Position numbers and translations under genes: made by a program. Under the pieces are notes generated by a model that worked only from the letters and a program-made list of their open reading frames with translations, ran no database searches and was not told the DNA's origin. This document shows positions 1 through 7,085 of a stretch of 8,022 nt of DNA, in pieces. Each line of letters starts with the position of its first letter. Position 1 is the first letter of the stretch. The stretch spans positions 1 to 8,022 of the forward strand of contig CAZSPL010000187.1 in assembly GCA_964608735.1 (NCBI GenBank). Direction: 5' to 3'. The stretch is from CAZSPL01 sp964608735 (GTDB taxonomy: Bacteria > JAJVIF01 > JAPKYR01 > CAZSPL01).

Positions 1-1
1 C

Positions 2-547
2 GCGTGGATGCTACTTCGCGACGCCGTGGTGATGCCTGCCGACCCGCTTATGCTGCGGGCATTTGTCGGTATCGGGATACCCAGCCTTCCCGATGAGATC
101 AGGGAGAGCATCGCCAAATCTTTGCACCAAACCTACCTTGAGGATATAGCGTCGCCCATACCGGCCGCGAACGAATCGGCCGTAAACTGGGATGAATTGT
201 CGCCCGAGTTGAAAGAGTCAAACAGGCAGCTTGTCGACCATATGGTTCAGAAGCTCAACGAGATCGGCTATCATCTCGATGCCGCGAGAGAGGGGGATAT
301 ACGCGTCAAGGATTTTGCCGCGAAAGAGATTGAAGTAATGGCGGAAATGGAGCATGCCCGCTGGATGACCGAGAAGGTGCTCCAGGGATGGAAATATGGC
401 CGCCATAAGGATGCAGTGAAGAAAATGAGTCCGCTGCTGACTCCCTGGGATGGACTTGACGACGCTTGCAGGGAGATAGACAGGGCGCTTGTGAGGAAAC
501 TTCCGAAATTCCTCGCGGAGTTCAAGCTGGCTCTTATTAAGAAATAG
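2..547 (+). CDS. RyR-domain protein, C-terminal part (5' end outside window)
   Basis: The reading frame is open to the left edge, so this is the end of a longer protein; the first in-frame ATG (position 8) need not be the real start. Counting from that Met, residues about 105-170 match the bacterial RyR (ryanodine-receptor repeat) domain: HARW (116-119), GWKYG (127-131), PWDGL (146-150) and EIDRALVRKLP (156-166). Before it, WDELSPELKESNRQ (61-74) resembles the linker that precedes RyR domains in bacterial proteins that also carry a TrkA-N type NAD-binding domain, often linked to potassium transport or sensing. That upstream domain is not in the window, so the full architecture is inference. 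The RyR domain is thought to bind a small ligand or partner protein, but its bacterial role is poorly known. The product looks soluble here, with no membrane segment. The stop is TAG at 545-547. The RyR call is fairly secure; the function is not. Confidence 0.78.
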   Translation, partial: AWMLLRDAVVMPADPLMLRAFVGIGIPSLPDEIRESIAKSLHQTYLEDIASPIPAANESAVNWDELSPELKESNRQLVDHMVQKLNEIGYHLDAAREGDIRVKDFAAKEIEVMAEMEHARWMTEKVLQGWKYGRHKDAVKKMSPLLTPWDGLDDACREIDRALVRKLPKFLAEFKLALIKK

Positions 548-568
548 ACTATTTTCAGGAATGTAAGA

Positions 569-597
569 TTGAATTTCCAGCACATTTGCATTAAAAT
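569..597 (+). promoter_or_regulatory. Candidate sigma-70-type promoter for rmuC and downstream genes
   Basis: TTGAAT at 569-574 (four of six matches to TTGACA) is followed after exactly 17 bases by TAAAAT at 592-597 (five of six matches to TATAAT). It sits in an AT-rich patch of the 135-base gap between the RyR gene and rmuC, which is where a promoter for the next block is expected. Transcription would start near 604, giving a leader of roughly 80 bases that contains the hairpin at 637-659. This is prediction from consensus only. Confidence 0.45.
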
Positions 598-636
598 TTT
601 TAACAATCTACCTGAGATCCATGAAGTTGATGGGCA

Positions 637-659
637 GGCCGGGGTTTGAATCCCCAGCC
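637..659 (+). other. Hairpin in the rmuC leader, tRNA T-arm-like
   Basis: GGC (637-639) pairs with GCC (657-659), a C/A mismatch follows, then GGGG (641-644) pairs with CCCC (652-655) around the seven-base loop TTTGAAT (645-651). Shape and loop resemble a tRNA T arm, but the usual C56 is T and no matching acceptor, D or anticodon arms lie upstream. There is no U-tract after it, so it is not an intrinsic terminator. It ends about 11 bases before the rmuC ribosome binding site and could affect leader structure; it could also be a fragment of an old tRNA gene. Confidence 0.4.
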
Positions 660-670
660 ATTTCAGTACG

Positions 671-676
671 GGGAGG
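671..676 (+). promoter_or_regulatory. Ribosome binding site deciding the rmuC start
   Basis: GGGAGG lies 6 bases before the ATG at 683 and only 3 bases before the overlapping in-frame GTG at 680. The spacing favours ATG 683 over GTG 680. Confidence 0.7.
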
Positions 677-682
677 TACGTG

Positions 683-2794
683 ATGGTAATAATATCAGTG
701 GTTTCGGGGCTCGTGATCGGCATCCTCGTCGGCGGGGCGTTCGCCTGGTATCTCAACAACGTCCTGCGGGAGAAGGATAAATCCGAGACCGTAAACGTCA
801 TGAAGATGAAAATAGCCAAGGTGGAGGCCGACAACAAGGCACTCAAGGGGGCGCATCAGAGGCTCCTTGGCGAGATGGACTGCCTCAGCGCCGAGCTTCG
901 CGAATCGAGGAAGAAAGAAATCGATATGAGCGAGGACCGCGCGTTCGTCTCGGAATCGAAAAAGAGCATCACAAGGGTACATGGCGAACTTGCGGACGCC
1001 ATGGAGAAAATTAAAGCCCTGCAGGATGAAATCACCGAGCTTAAGACGGACAACCAGGTTCTTAAGAAAGCGCGGGAAGATTACGAAAAGAGCCTTGCCG
1101 AGACGGAGCGCAAGCTGGAAGGCGAGAAATCCGAAGTCGCGCTGCAGGCCCAGAAGTCGCTCCAGGTCGTCGAAGAGCGCCTGCGGAAATCATTCGCGAC
1201 CGTCGATGAGCTGCACGCCCGGGCTGCGGAGCTCAAGAGCCGCAACAGCGAGCTCGAAGCGGCCATGGCGAATGTTACCGGTGAGCGCACCGGATGGGAT
1301 GAGCGTATCAAGAAGGAATCGGCGGCATCCGAGCAGTTGCGGGGCTTTGTTACAGAAATCAAGGAACAGCTTTCCCTGGCGAACATCAAGATCAACGAAC
1401 TCGAAACGATCAACGGCGACCTCAAGCACAAGCTGAACGAGATGCATGCCTCGTCGCAGATGGCCACCGAGGGAGCCAGGGAAAAAGAACTGAGCCTGAG
1501 GGAGGAACTCAAAGCCACCGCCGGAACGCTGAAGGAAACGATTTCAAAGCAGCACAAGGAAATTGAGGATACGCACCAGACGATCGAATCGCTCAAGCGG
1601 GAAAACGAGGACCTCCGTAAGAAAACACTCGGCCTGAAGACATCGCAGGAAAAACAGGCCGAGGAAATCAAGGAGCGGCAGGCGATCCTCGAAGATACGA
1701 AAACGCAGATGTATAAAGGCTTCGAGGATTTATTCGCCAATGCTCTCAAGCAGAACCACGAAGCGCTTCTCGGCATCGCCCAGGAAAAACTCAGCCCGTT
1801 CCAAGGCCTGCTCGACGAATTCAACGCGCATGTTGCCGAACTGGAAAACCAGAGGAAAACGGCATACGACGGCGTCACCGAGCAGCTTCGGAACATGTCG
1901 CAAACCCAGAATAACCTGAGGAACGAGACCAATCGTATCGCCAAGGCGCTTCGACCCGCGCATCTCGGCGGAGAATGGGGAGAGCTCCAGCTCGAGCAGG
2001 CGATCGACATGGCCGGGATAAGGGAGCACTGCGAGTTCATACACAGGAAATCCGGTGAGGATGCCGATGGTCCGGATGTACTAATCAATCTACCGAAGGG
2101 CGGTGTGGTCGCGGTCGACACCCATCTTTCCACCCAGGCATTCCTCGACTATATCGAAGCCGACAGCGAAGAACTTAAGGAGCGGGCGCTGGACAGCCAC
2201 GTCGAAAGCATCAGGGCGCATATCGAGAAGCTGGCCGGGGAGGAATACTCGAAAGCTTTCGCCCGGAAACCGGAATTCGTGCTGATGTTCATCCCCACCG
2301 AAAGCGTCTACTTCGCCGCACTGCAGAAAGCGCCGGAGCTCATCAAGGAAGCCGCCGACAGGCAGGTGCTCATGGCCCCGCCGACGTCGTTTATCGCCCT
2401 TCTGAAAACCATCTCGGTCGGTTGGCGGGAAGTGCTCATCTCCGAGAACACGCGCAAAATCAGCGAGCTTGGTGAGGAGCTGTATAACCGCATCGCGAAG
2501 ATGGGCTCGCATATCGATTTGCTCGGAAGGAACCTGAAGCAGAGCGTCGATTCATACAACAAAACAGTCGGCTCGTTCGAACACCGGGTGCTTGCATCGG
2601 CGCGACGTTTCCAGGATCTGCGTGGGAAGCCGCTTGCGGAGCTTCCCGAAGTGGGCGAGATCGATATGGTACCCCGTATGCTCAAGGCGCCTGAATTGAA
2701 GAAGCACGACGGCGATACCGAGTTTGTACACGACGGCCACCTCGCCGATGAGGACGACTTGATGACGGGGGATGGTCCTGTAGCGCACGGCTAA
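683..2794 (+). CDS. rmuC: RmuC-family protein with long coiled coil and altered nuclease motif
   Basis: The product has 703 residues, much longer than E. coli RmuC (about 475). An N-terminal membrane segment (residues 2-24) is followed by a charged, Glu/Lys/Leu-rich coiled coil to about 330 and the RmuC domain at about 380-660. Diagnostic motifs are GGEWGE (429-434), PD (464-465), FIPTESVYFAAL and W-R-E-V-L-x-S-E-N-T before the helix ending ELYNR. The last 40 residues are acidic and probably disordered. RmuC proteins limit recombination between inverted or short repeats and are predicted to have a PD-(D/E)XK nuclease fold. In such a fold D465 and D479 would be the acidic pair, but the expected Lys two residues after D479 is His481 (V-D-T-H-L-S). 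The protein may therefore be catalytically altered or structural. It begins the + strand block after a candidate promoter; the next gene starts 7 bases after its stop. Family assignment is firm; activity is uncertain. Confidence 0.9.
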   Translation: MVIISVVSGLVIGILVGGAFAWYLNNVLREKDKSETVNVMKMKIAKVEADNKALKGAHQRLLGEMDCLSAELRESRKKEIDMSEDRAFVSESKKSITRVHGELADAMEKIKALQDEITELKTDNQVLKKAREDYEKSLAETERKLEGEKSEVALQAQKSLQVVEERLRKSFATVDELHARAAELKSRNSELEAAMANVTGERTGWDERIKKESAASEQLRGFVTEIKEQLSLANIKINELETINGDLKHKLNEMHASSQMATEGAREKELSLREELKATAGTLKETISKQHKEIEDTHQTIESLKRENEDLRKKTLGLKTSQEKQAEEIKERQAILEDTKTQMYKGFEDLFANALKQNHEALLGIAQEKLSPFQGLLDEFNAHVAELENQRKTAYDGVTEQLRNMSQTQNNLRNETNRIAKALRPAHLGGEWGELQLEQAIDMAGIREHCEFIHRKSGEDADGPDVLINLPKGGVVAVDTHLSTQAFLDYIEADSEELKERALDSHVESIRAHIEKLAGEEYSKAFARKPEFVLMFIPTESVYFAALQKAPELIKEAADRQVLMAPPTSFIALLKTISVGWREVLISENTRKISELGEELYNRIAKMGSHIDLLGRNLKQSVDSYNKTVGSFEHRVLASARRFQDLRGKPLAELPEVGEIDMVPRMLKAPELKKHDGDTEFVHDGHLADEDDLMTGDGPVAHG

Positions 2795-2801
2795 TGAAAT
2801 T

Positions 2802-4367
2802 ATGACATCATCGCGTTTTTTCACCATAGCTCTTGCGCTCGTGATCGTTCTCATCGTTGTCGTATTCATTCCGCGTCTCACCGATTTTTTCGCCCGTGAC
2901 GACTTCGCGGGCCTTAAGGTCGAGGCGAATAGCCTCACCGATTTCGGCTCATTTTTCAAGCCGGACCCGAGCGGCGCTCGTCCCTGGTACAGGCCGTTTT
3001 CATTCCAGGTACGTTTCTGGCTCATGCGGGAGGCATTCGGATTCAACCCGCTTCCTTATCACCTTTTGATACTTATCCTTCATTGCGCGAATGTTATCCT
3101 CTGTTTCCACTTTCTGCGCAGCCTTACGCGGCGGGGTGACATAGCCTTGCTTGCGGCGACGCTGTATGGATTGAGCGGCGCTCATTATATTTCACTGACA
3201 TGGTTCTCCGCGGGTGTGGAGATGCTCACCGCATTTGTCTACTTGTGGGGACTTATCCTGTTTGTCTCGTGGCGAAGGCATCCGTCTTTTTTCCGAGGTC
3301 TAAGCATCTGCCTGCTGTTTATACTGATGCTTCTGAGCAAAGAAGCGGCGGTAACATTTCCATTCGCGTTACTGCTGACCGACGTGTTCCTTCCCGATGT
3401 CGAAGCCGGCGTGGGCCGGCTCAAGGCGGCGCGCATCAAGCTGTACGGGTCGCTATTCATAATCCTTACCGCTTATGCCGTCTTCTGGTTCACGTGGCAG
3501 TATTTGCCGAGCGCCGGGAAACCCGGTGCTTACGACACGACATTCAATCCGCTGATATGGCTCGTGAACTTCGCGGCGTATTTCGTGCAGTCGTTCGTCG
3601 GCACATCGATACTTATCGCCCTTGCTTCCGCGACCGGCATCAGCGTCGCTTCAACGGGTATGCGCGGGATATTGACCGACAGGATGGTCGTCATCTTCCT
3701 GCTGCTCGCGGTTGTAGTGGCGTGTATCGGGTTCGCATTGTTGAGAAAATATTGGCGGAATGCTTCAGCCGAGTATAGGAAGCTGATAGCCTGGGGGATT
3801 CTCTGGTTCGTTCTCTGCCTGCTGCCGGTGCTGCATTTTGCCGATCATATGAATGCATATTTCCTGAATATTCCCCTCATCGGCATGACCGCGGCGGTGG
3901 CATCGCTGGCCATCAGTCTCGGCATGAATAGCCCGACACGCGGGAAATTGCGGCTTTTGGGATGGATTCTGCTTGCTTTGTACGCCGCGAATTTCATTGT
4001 AAACGCCCAGCTCGGTCCGCAGTATCGCGCCCTGTCGATTATGTCGCGCATCGCGGGGCGCGCATACAGTCGGATGAACGCAATGAATCCCTCTTTCGAA
4101 CCCGGTACCGCCCTGTTCATACTCGATGTCGATAAGAAATTCAGGAACGCGGTTGAATACGGCAGGATGTATGAGGTCTGCTATGCCGGTAGCATCGAGC
4201 GCTGCCTTGTATTCGCGAAGGGAATCAAGGTCACGCGGGAAGAGCTTGTGTCCGAAGGCTGGAACGACGATCTCCCGAAAAGGTTCTATATTTATGATGG
4301 TGACGATTACATAGCCGCGGACGAGGCATATTTCCTTGAAAGATATGTATACCGGGATTTTCCCTGA
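2802..4367 (+). CDS. Polytopic membrane protein, GT-C glycosyltransferase-like
   Basis: This is a 521-residue integral membrane protein with roughly ten to twelve hydrophobic segments (first at about 6-24) and a soluble C-terminal tail from about 410. The N-terminal half has GT-C superfamily features: an acidic pair D33-D34 (RDDF) just after the first membrane segment, in the first extracytoplasmic loop, then WYRPFSF (62-68), PYHLLILILHCAN (85-97) and LLSKEAA (177-183). The same order, D-D then YRP, LxH and SKE, is seen in PMT/ArnT-like and TMTC-like enzymes that move sugars from lipid-linked donors to proteins or glycans outside the cytoplasm. The acceptor and the donor cannot be read from sequence. 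No good ribosome binding site precedes ATG 2802. It begins 7 bases after the rmuC stop, so translation may be coupled to rmuC, and an overlapping ATG at 2794 opens only a four-codon frame ending in TGA. Alternative: a membrane protein of the same fold without transferase activity. Confidence 0.72.
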   Translation: MTSSRFFTIALALVIVLIVVVFIPRLTDFFARDDFAGLKVEANSLTDFGSFFKPDPSGARPWYRPFSFQVRFWLMREAFGFNPLPYHLLILILHCANVILCFHFLRSLTRRGDIALLAATLYGLSGAHYISLTWFSAGVEMLTAFVYLWGLILFVSWRRHPSFFRGLSICLLFILMLLSKEAAVTFPFALLLTDVFLPDVEAGVGRLKAARIKLYGSLFIILTAYAVFWFTWQYLPSAGKPGAYDTTFNPLIWLVNFAAYFVQSFVGTSILIALASATGISVASTGMRGILTDRMVVIFLLLAVVVACIGFALLRKYWRNASAEYRKLIAWGILWFVLCLLPVLHFADHMNAYFLNIPLIGMTAAVASLAISLGMNSPTRGKLRLLGWILLALYAANFIVNAQLGPQYRALSIMSRIAGRAYSRMNAMNPSFEPGTALFILDVDKKFRNAVEYGRMYEVCYAGSIERCLVFAKGIKVTREELVSEGWNDDLPKRFYIYDGDDYIAADEAYFLERYVYRDFP

Positions 4368-4416
4368 CAGAATTACCTCTTCTGAGATAAACTTGCGTGC
4401 GGGCATTAATTCCGAC

Positions 4417-4422
4417 GGGAGG
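4417..4422 (+). promoter_or_regulatory. Ribosome binding site deciding the start of the small exported protein
   Basis: GGGAGG stands 7 bases before ATG 4430. The longer frame from GTG 4397 would put this site inside the gene and has no such site of its own, so 4430 is the better start. Confidence 0.7.
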
Positions 4423-4429
4423 AAATGAA

Positions 4430-4882
4430 ATGAAACATGAAAGACTTCTCTGGATTGTACTGGTGGTATTGCTCTGCATCGGCTTTACGATGTACGGGAA
4501 TGATGTAAACACAGCGGGCTATGCGAATGAGGAGATGGAGCCGGCCACCCCCGCGGGGCCGGGCGATGTGGCGCCGCCGATGTCCGAACAGCCCTTCGAT
4601 CAGAGGCCGGGCACCGACCGTATTACGGGTATGGTGGCTTACGGCGAGTTCATCCCCGCGGCCATTAGTTCCGTGGAAACCAGCGGGGCGCTGCGTTTGA
4701 CCGAGATAATGAGACAGGAAGCCCTCCCGCCCGATGCGGCGGAGATATTCGTCGACGAATTCGAGGGCAGGGCGGTTATGGTCGAAGGCTATCTCGACAG
4801 CGGATGGATTTATGAGGCCGAAGTCATCGAGGTCGCAAGCCCGATACTGAGCGAGGTCGTCAAATATTTAATCCTGGAATAG
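4430..4882 (+). CDS. Small exported or membrane-anchored protein, unrecognised family
   Basis: I do not recognise this 150-residue protein. Residues 1-5 are charged (MKHER) and 6-22 are strongly hydrophobic, so it has a signal peptide or N-terminal anchor. Cys16 follows VVLL, which does not fit the usual lipobox because Leu rather than Gly, Ala or Ser precedes the Cys; a loosened lipobox such as those of spirochaetes is possible. Residues about 37-63 are rich in Pro, Gly and acidic residues and look like a flexible linker. The C-terminal 85 residues form a compact predicted domain with alternating beta-like stretches (ITGMVAYGEF; GRAVMVEGYLDSGWIYEAEV), which by eye could be a small OB-like barrel; that is a guess. 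It follows the GT-C-like gene after 62 bases and may share its transcript, so a role in the cell envelope is plausible but unproven. It ends 49 bases from the convergent thiolase gene. Confidence 0.7.
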   Translation: MKHERLLWIVLVVLLCIGFTMYGNDVNTAGYANEEMEPATPAGPGDVAPPMSEQPFDQRPGTDRITGMVAYGEFIPAAISSVETSGALRLTEIMRQEALPPDAAEIFVDEFEGRAVMVEGYLDSGWIYEAEVIEVASPILSEVVKYLILE

Positions 4883-4931
4883 GATTTCCCGTCTCCACTA
4901 ATATTGTCGCAAACGCCGGATAAACGGATTG

Positions 4932-6137
4932 TCAGCTCACGTCCGGGTTTCTGAAGACGGCCGCCATGCCTTGGCCGCCGCCGATGCACATCGAGTTGAT
5001 GCCGTACTTTACTTTGTTCCGTTTCATCTGAAGCAGCAGCGAAAGCGTAAGCCGCGCGCCTGTCGCGCCAAGTGGATGACCCAGCGCGATTGACCCGCCC
5101 TGGACATTCACGCGGTCATAGCCGATGCCGAGATCCTTCAGACAACCGAGCACCTGGCAGGCGAACGCTTCGTTGATTTCGAACAGGCCGATGTCGTCGA
5201 GTGTGAGACCTGCGCGTTCGAGGGCGATGGGGATAGCTTTCGCGGGGCCAATGCCCATGATATCCGGCGGTACTCCGACTGTTGCCCACGACATGAGTTC
5301 GCCGATCGGCTTGAGACCGTCGCGCTCTACCGCCTTCGCGGAGCCGATGACAACGCATGCCGCGCCGTCGGCAAGCCCGCACGAATTCCCGGCGGTGACC
5401 TGTCCGTCCTTAACGAACGCCGCGCGAAGATTCTGAAGTTTTTCCAGCGTCGTCAGACGCGGGTTTTCGTCGGCTTCGAGCATACCTTTTTCTTTACGGG
5501 AAATTGTATATTCAACCGGCACAATCTCATCCTTGAAAAGTCCGGCCTTGGTGGATTCAGCGGCGAGTGTCTGGCTGCGGATGGCATATTCATCGGACTG
5601 CTCGCGCGTGATGCCGAACTGCGTTGCGAGCTTTTCTGCGGTCGGCCCCATTCCGAGATTGCAGTATGTATCGACGAGCCCGTCCCAGAGCGTGTCGTGC
5701 ATCGAGCCCTGGCCGAGGCCGAGGCCGAAGCGAAGTTTCCATATGGAGTGGGGGCAGTTCGTAAGGCTCTCGCTTCCGCCGGTGAGAACATATTCCGCTT
5801 CGCCGAAACCTATCATATACGCCCCGCTCACGGTGGCCTGCAGCGAGCCGCCGCAGAGGCGGTTGAGCATGAGGCCGCCCGCGGATTCGGGAAGCCCAGC
5901 CTTCAGCCCTGTGTGACGCCCGAGGTGATGCGCGTCGAGGCTGCTCGTGGCGCGGGTGTTGCCCATGATGGTATGGCCGAATTTCTCGGGTTTAACGCCG
6001 CTGCGTTCGATAGCCGCTTTCGCGGCGATGACCGCCATGTCGGTGGCGTTGAATTCGCTGAGGCTTCCGGTGAATTTACCCCACGGGGTGCGTGCTCCCC
6101 CGAGAATCATTACCGGCGGATTGAGTGGAAAAGACAT
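4932..6137 (-). CDS. Thiolase, acetyl-CoA acetyltransferase type
   Basis: This is a complete thiolase of 401 residues, the normal family length. It condenses two acyl-CoA units to a 3-ketoacyl-CoA or cleaves one with CoA. The nucleophile is Cys95 (NRLCGGSLQA), the Asn motif is N322-EAFA, the His motif is GHPLGATGAR with His354, and the second active Cys is Cys384 (CIGGGQG). Spacing between these matches the Zoogloea-type enzyme with a constant offset. The residues after Cys95 read Gly-Gly-Ser where Gly-Ser-Gly or Ser-Ser-Gly is more usual. The HDTLWDGLVD and GPTAEKLA stretches resemble biosynthetic-type thiolases, but chain-length preference cannot be read. AAGGAG sits 7 bases before the start. 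It is the last gene of the - strand group, 43 bases after the hydratase gene. Substrate could be acetoacetyl-CoA or longer 3-ketoacyl-CoAs. Confidence 0.93.
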   Translation of the reverse strand: MSFPLNPPVMILGGARTPWGKFTGSLSEFNATDMAVIAAKAAIERSGVKPEKFGHTIMGNTRATSSLDAHHLGRHTGLKAGLPESAGGLMLNRLCGGSLQATVSGAYMIGFGEAEYVLTGGSESLTNCPHSIWKLRFGLGLGQGSMHDTLWDGLVDTYCNLGMGPTAEKLATQFGITREQSDEYAIRSQTLAAESTKAGLFKDEIVPVEYTISRKEKGMLEADENPRLTTLEKLQNLRAAFVKDGQVTAGNSCGLADGAACVVIGSAKAVERDGLKPIGELMSWATVGVPPDIMGIGPAKAIPIALERAGLTLDDIGLFEINEAFACQVLGCLKDLGIGYDRVNVQGGSIALGHPLGATGARLTLSLLLQMKRNKVKYGINSMCIGGGQGMAAVFRNPDVS

Positions 6138-6180
6138 TGCGCAGCTCCTTTTGTTTGAATTTCACAAGTCGTAATCCTGA

Positions 6181-7017
6181 TTACTTCCTCTCATAATCAG
6201 GCTGTTCTTTCGATTTGGTAAGAATTTTCGCGGCGCCCTTGACGAAATCGGATGTCATCAGATTACCCTTGGTCTCCATCCCGGTAGTGTCGAGCGTATC
6301 CTTGAAGTGCGGGAAGAGCACCCTGTTGACCGTACGACGCGTCGACTCGACCGCGAGCGGCGCATTCTGGGCGACCTTGGAGGCCCATTTCAGCGCCGTC
6401 GGCATCAGTTCGTCCTTCGGGTACAGCGCCTGTACGATACGCATCGACAGCGCTTCATCGGCTCCGACCATCCTCCCCGAGAAGAGCAGGTCGCGGGCAT
6501 GTCCGACGCCGATGAGTTTGGTGAGCATCTCGGGGCCCATCCATCCGGCCATCACGCCGATGGTCGGCTCCGGGAACCCGTACATCATCCCGCCCTCGTC
6601 CTTGCCGCCCGACGCGCCGTAGAGGATATCGCAAAGCGTATACATCTCCGCCCCGCCGCCGAGGCAAAAGCCGTGGATCAACCCGACGATCGGCACGCGA
6701 AGGTTGAACAACTTCTCCGCCACGATCCGCCCGTCGTTGATGTGGTGTATCGCATCGGGGTCGGACATGTTGGTGTAGCCATCATCTGTTTTAACGACCA
6801 GTTCGTTCAGATCGGCGCCGAAACTCGCATGCTTGCCTTCCGAATGCATGATGACGACGCGTATCGATGTGTCGGTGTTGATGGCGTCGAGCTTCTTCGC
6901 GAGCGCTTTAAGCATAGGTGTATTCAGTGCGTTACCCGCATCGGCGCGGTCCCATGTGAGTATACCGATATGCTCGTTCTCTTCGGATTTGGCAAGAGTG
7001 ATCAAATCGTCGGTCAT
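6181..7017 (-). CDS. Enoyl-CoA hydratase/isomerase (crotonase fold)
   Basis: This 278-residue protein is slightly longer than typical crotonases (about 260). It should add water to 2-enoyl-CoA or remove it from 3-hydroxyacyl-CoA. The oxyanion-hole segments are HASFGADLNEL (63-73) and GFCLGGGAEM (116-125). The two glutamates of hydratases are both present: Glu124 in GGGAE and Glu150 in FPEP. They are 26 residues apart against 20 in the rat enzyme, because of a six-residue insertion rich in Gly and acidic residues (about 134-145). Phe66 precedes the Gly of the first oxyanion loop where Ala is commoner. A related activity, such as dienoyl-CoA or ring-derived acyl-CoA hydration, cannot be excluded. 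The start is supported by GGAGG 5 bases upstream. It follows the SDR gene after 215 bases of hairpin-rich sequence and precedes the thiolase gene by 43 bases. Confidence 0.9.
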   Translation of the reverse strand: MTDDLITLAKSEENEHIGILTWDRADAGNALNTPMLKALAKKLDAINTDTSIRVVIMHSEGKHASFGADLNELVVKTDDGYTNMSDPDAIHHINDGRIVAEKLFNLRVPIVGLIHGFCLGGGAEMYTLCDILYGASGGKDEGGMMYGFPEPTIGVMAGWMGPEMLTKLIGVGHARDLLFSGRMVGADEALSMRIVQALYPKDELMPTALKWASKVAQNAPLAVESTRRTVNRVLFPHFKDTLDTTGMETKGNLMTSDFVKGAAKILTKSKEQPDYERK

Positions 7018-7021
7018 TTGT

Positions 7022-7027
7022 TCCTCC
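7022..7027 (-). promoter_or_regulatory. Ribosome binding site of the hydratase gene
   Basis: On the - strand this reads GGAGGA, 4 bases before the ATG ending at 7017. It lies outside the repeat-rich part of the gap, so the hydratase keeps its own strong initiation site despite the long interval. Confidence 0.65.
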
Positions 7028-7050
7028 GTCGCAACCTGCTGCTTGTTACC

Positions 7051-7080
7051 ACGGGCACGCGAGTCTTCGAGCTTGCCCGT
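7051..7080 (-). repeat. Inverted repeat in the SDR-hydratase gap
   Basis: ACGGGCA (7051-7057) and TGCCCGT (7074-7080) are perfect seven-base inverted copies around a 16-base loop. No T-tract follows on either strand, so an intrinsic terminator is unlikely. It is the repeat nearest the hydratase start. Confidence 0.5.
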
Positions 7081-7085
7081 CTCTT

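Noticed and set aside
600..672. Possible tRNA gene suggested by a T-arm-like hairpin at 637-659
   Set aside because: There is no complementary 5' acceptor strand, D arm or anticodon arm at the right distance, the outer T-stem pair is mismatched, and loop position C56 is T.
1081..2133. Long - strand open frame of about 350 codons inside rmuC
   Set aside because: It is antisense to a clear RmuC coding sequence; its Ser-rich product is what the reverse strand of a Glu/Lys-rich coiled coil gives, and it shows no domain.
4368..4387. Terminator after the GT-C-like gene (CAGAA/TTCTG hairpin at about 4369-4385)
   Set aside because: The stem is only five AT-containing pairs with a seven-base loop and no T-run follows, so it is too weak to call.
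4397..4429. Longer GTG start for the small exported protein
   Set aside because: It would place a strong GGGAGG site inside the gene and put non-hydrophobic residues before an otherwise ideal signal or anchor that begins at ATG 4430.
4883..4931. Bidirectional terminator between the convergent genes
   Set aside because: Only three-base pairings such as CCG/CGG are visible and there is no T-tract next to a stem, so I cannot support one.
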